Shown here: one piece after another, positions 62,102-64,000 of the stretch
Layout: each line of letters begins with the position of its first letter
Numbering within the stretch: position 1 is the first letter of the stretch
Assembly: GCF_013624435.2 (NCBI RefSeq)
Contig: NZ_CP061768.1
Span: 3,810,001 to 3,874,000, forward strand
Reading direction: 5' to 3'
DNA: 64,000 nt
Origin: Nocardioides campestrisoli
GTDB lineage: Bacteria > Actinomycetota > Actinomycetes > Propionibacteriales > Nocardioidaceae
Notes under the pieces: generated by a model
Database searches by the model: none
Seen by the model: only the letters and a program-made list of their open reading frames with translations
What the model was told of the DNA's origin: nothing
Position numbers and translations under genes: made by a program

Positions 62102-63565
62102 TCAGACCAGGTCGTGCACGAACTGCTCGAGCTGGACCAGGTTGCGGCACTCCACCATCGGCACGATCGACCCGTAGACCGGGGCGGCCGAGTCGCCGGC
62201 GCCCCACTGGCGGGGGTGCTCGGGGTTGAGCCACCAGGCGTTGCGGCAGGCGGCCACCAGCTCGCGCAGGTGACCCTCGCCCAGGTCGCTGTAGTTGGAC
62301 CGGGCGTCGCCGAGCACGAGCAGCGAGGCCTTGGGTCCCAGCGCGTCGGCGTGCCGCTGCGCGAACAGCGAGAAGGCCTGCCCGTAGTTGGTCCGGCCGA
62401 ACCTCGCGGCGTGCTGGGCGCGCGCCGCGACCTGCGCCATCACCTCCCCCGGGTCTGCGCCGGGGTTGAAGACGTCGGTCACCTCGTGCACCTCGTCGAC
62501 GAAGGTGAAGGCGCGCACCTTGGAGAACTGCTCGCGCAGGGCGAAGACGAGCATCAGCGTGAACTGCGCGAAGCTGGCCACCGAGCCGCTCACGTCGCAG
62601 AGCACGACCAGCTCCGTGCGGTGCGGTCGCTTGGGCCGGTGGTGCGTGGTGAGCGGCACCCCGCCGGTCGAGATCGAGGCGCGGACGGTCCGCCGGAAGT
62701 CCAGCGGACCGCGGCGCCGGGCGTGCTGCTCCTTGGTCAGCCGGCTGGCGAGCCGACGCGAGAGCGGGTAGAGCTGGCGCCGCATCTCCTCCAGGTCGGC
62801 CTTGCGGGCGCTGGTGAAGTCGAGCCGGTCGATGGTGGGCCGCAGGGTGATCCGGGCGATCTCGCCCGGCGGGCGGTCGACGGCGATCCGGCGCCGGGCG
62901 TCGGCCTCCACCAGAGCGGAGAACTCCGCGATCCGCCGCGCCGCGCCGGCGCGGGCCTCCTCGTCGGTGCGCCCCCGGGCGCGCAGGGCCGCCTCCAGCT
63001 GCTCGGCGAGCTCGCCGGGCGCCACCCGGCGCAGGGTGTTGTACGCCGACCAGCCCGAGCGCCCGGGGGCCCGCCCCGGCATCTGGCCGAATCGGCCGAC
63101 CGCCTCGGTGGCCAGCTGCTGCAGCGACTCGGCCTGCCCGTCCTGCTGCCCCGGCTCCCCCGGCTCACCGGGCTTCCCCGGGCGCTCCTCGGGCTGCTCG
63201 GACGGCGGCAGGAGGGCCTCCGCCAGCCGCTCGCGCAGGTCCTCGAGCGCGGTGGCCGAGTCCCGGATGCCGTGCTCGTCGGCCAGCTCCTCGGTGGCGA
63301 CGCCCTCGCCCAGCAGCCGGGGGAAGAAGAGGTCGAAGGTGGCGTCGAAGGTGGGCCGCTGGAGCTGGCGCTTGACCAGCGTGGCGGCGTACGCCGTGCG
63401 CACCGTCTCCCGGTCGTCCCAGCTCAGGGCCGAGACCGCGTCGATCGCGTCCAGGCCCTCCGACAGCGAGACCGGCATGCCGGCTGCCCGCAGCGCGTCC
63501 AGGAAGGCGACGTGGCGGTCGAGCAGCCCCGACGTGGTGGGTGCGCCGGGCTCAGCGGCGGCCAC
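62102..63565 (-). CDS. CoxE-type VWA-domain protein
   Basis: A 487-residue protein with an N-terminal helical region (AALVKRQLQRPTFDATFDLF-like, DALRAAGMPVSLSEGLDAID), a Pro/Gly/Glu-rich linker, then a von Willebrand factor A domain with MIDAS motif LCDVSGSVASFAQF. CoxE proteins work with MoxR ATPases as a metal-centre or complex assembly chaperone pair. The MoxR gene is just upstream (61 bases). GTG at 63565 is used. The partner complex is not in the window. Confidence 0.9.
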   Translation of the reverse strand: MAAAEPGAPTTSGLLDRHVAFLDALRAAGMPVSLSEGLDAIDAVSALSWDDRETVRTAYAATLVKRQLQRPTFDATFDLFFPRLLGEGVATEELADEHGIRDSATALEDLRERLAEALLPPSEQPEERPGKPGEPGEPGQQDGQAESLQQLATEAVGRFGQMPGRAPGRSGWSAYNTLRRVAPGELAEQLEAALRARGRTDEEARAGAARRIAEFSALVEADARRRIAVDRPPGEIARITLRPTIDRLDFTSARKADLEEMRRQLYPLSRRLASRLTKEQHARRRGPLDFRRTVRASISTGGVPLTTHHRPKRPHRTELVVLCDVSGSVASFAQFTLMLVFALREQFSKVRAFTFVDEVHEVTDVFNPGADPGEVMAQVAARAQHAARFGRTNYGQAFSLFAQRHADALGPKASLLVLGDARSNYSDLGEGHLRELVAACRNAWWLNPEHPRQWGAGDSAAPVYGSIVPMVECRNLVQLEQFVHDLV

Positions 63566-63626
63566 GGCCGCTCCTCCTGGTCCTGCGCCGGGTCCTGCAC
63601 CGGGTCCTGGGTGGCGTCACCCGCGC

Positions 63627-64000
63627 TCACCTGCGCAGCTTGAGCTCGCGCACGGCGCGCTCCTGGTCGGAGCGGTGCTTGAGCACCGCCCCCAGGGTGG
63701 CGTCGACCGTGGCCTCGTCCAGGTCGCCGATCTCCAGCGCCACCAGGGTGCGGGCCCAGTCGATCGACTCGGCGATGGACGGCGCCTTCTTCAGGTCCAG
63801 GTCGCGCAGCCGGACCACGGTGTCGACGAGCTGGCGGGCGACCTTCTCCGCCAGGTCCGGCACCCGGCTGCGCACGATCTCCAGCTCCCGCTCCAGGTCG
63901 GGGTAGTCGAGGTGGAGGTAGAGGCAGCGCCGCTTGACCGCCTCGGAGAGCTCGCGGGTCGCGTTCGAGGTCAGGACCACGAAGGGCCGGCGGGTCGCGA
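63627..64000 (-). CDS. MoxR-family AAA ATPase, C-terminal part (cut by window edge)
   Basis: Only the last ~124 codons are in view, open at base 64000. Seen: VLTSNATRELSEAVKRRCLY, the sensor-1 region and arginine-finger area of MoxR proteins, then the lid domain (LEREIVRSRVPDL-like, ESIDWARTLVALEIGDLDE). Chaperone-type ATPase that acts with the VWA protein downstream. The N-terminal P-loop lies beyond the window. Confidence 0.9.
   Translation of the reverse strand, partial: ATRRPFVVLTSNATRELSEAVKRRCLYLHLDYPDLERELEIVRSRVPDLAEKVARQLVDTVVRLRDLDLKKAPSIAESIDWARTLVALEIGDLDEATVDATLGAVLKHRSDQERAVRELKLRR

Overview
The window is very GC-rich, single-copy chromosomal DNA from an actinobacterium. WhiB, mycosin and ESX (type VII secretion) genes, many GTG starts, frequent ATGA/GTGA overlaps and a mycobacteria-like gene order support this. 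My best guess is a Nocardioidaceae-like member of Propionibacteriales, judged from gene content only; no composition was computed and no database was searched.

Layout. (1) 1-10561: a truncated NhaA antiporter and a small membrane protein, then marP - NUDIX - TlpA-like thioredoxin - nth divergent from crp, then MBL hydrolase - NUDIX - RidA - DUF4177. This order matches Mycobacterium tuberculosis Rv3671c-Rv3678A. It is interrupted at 5.9-8.2 kb by a truncated sigma-factor gene, a CoA-transferase and a VOC protein. (2) 10638-28741: about 18 kb of accessory-looking DNA inserted between the Rv3678A-like and Rv3679-like genes. It holds two LuxR-type two-component systems, two FtsX-type ABC exporters, an MFS transporter, YbaK, a two-subunit 3-oxoacid CoA-transferase with a divergent IclR regulator, and an unusual HTH / ECF-S-like membrane fusion. 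(3) 28999-35643: the conserved block resumes with a pair of Get3/ArsA-like ATPases, whiB4, a ponA2-type penicillin-binding protein, a YqeY protein and a metallophosphoesterase, followed by tRNA-Pro. (4) 36148-42676: asd - lysC and DUF5063 - recR - ybaB - dnaX, then the SRP RNA and tRNA-Ser. (5) 42733-47682: MarR/MFS divergent pair, GntR(YtrA)-DUF1648 pair, a NYN-LOTUS RNA-associated protein and a small membrane protein. (6) 47811-62070: a type VII secretion locus. The minus-strand arm is eccD-like, two esx genes, eccD, eccB, mycP. The plus-strand arm is eccC, a VapB-annotated small protein, a LytR_C protein, a WXG-like coiled coil, an EspG-like protein and a hydrolase-like protein without its nucleophile serine. 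(7) 62102-64000: a CoxE-type VWA protein and the end of a MoxR ATPase.

Working together: the ESX locus encodes most of a secretion machine (EccB, EccC, EccD, MycP, Esx pair) but has two divergent EccD proteins and no recognisable EccE or EccA. This is the most interesting system in the window. The NUDIX/TlpA/MarP/Nth block, WhiB4, Get3 pair and PonA2 form the envelope and redox-stress backbone known from mycobacteria. At least fifteen genes have a TANNNT hexamer ending 6-7 nt before the start codon and little or no Shine-Dalgarno, which points to widespread leaderless transcription.
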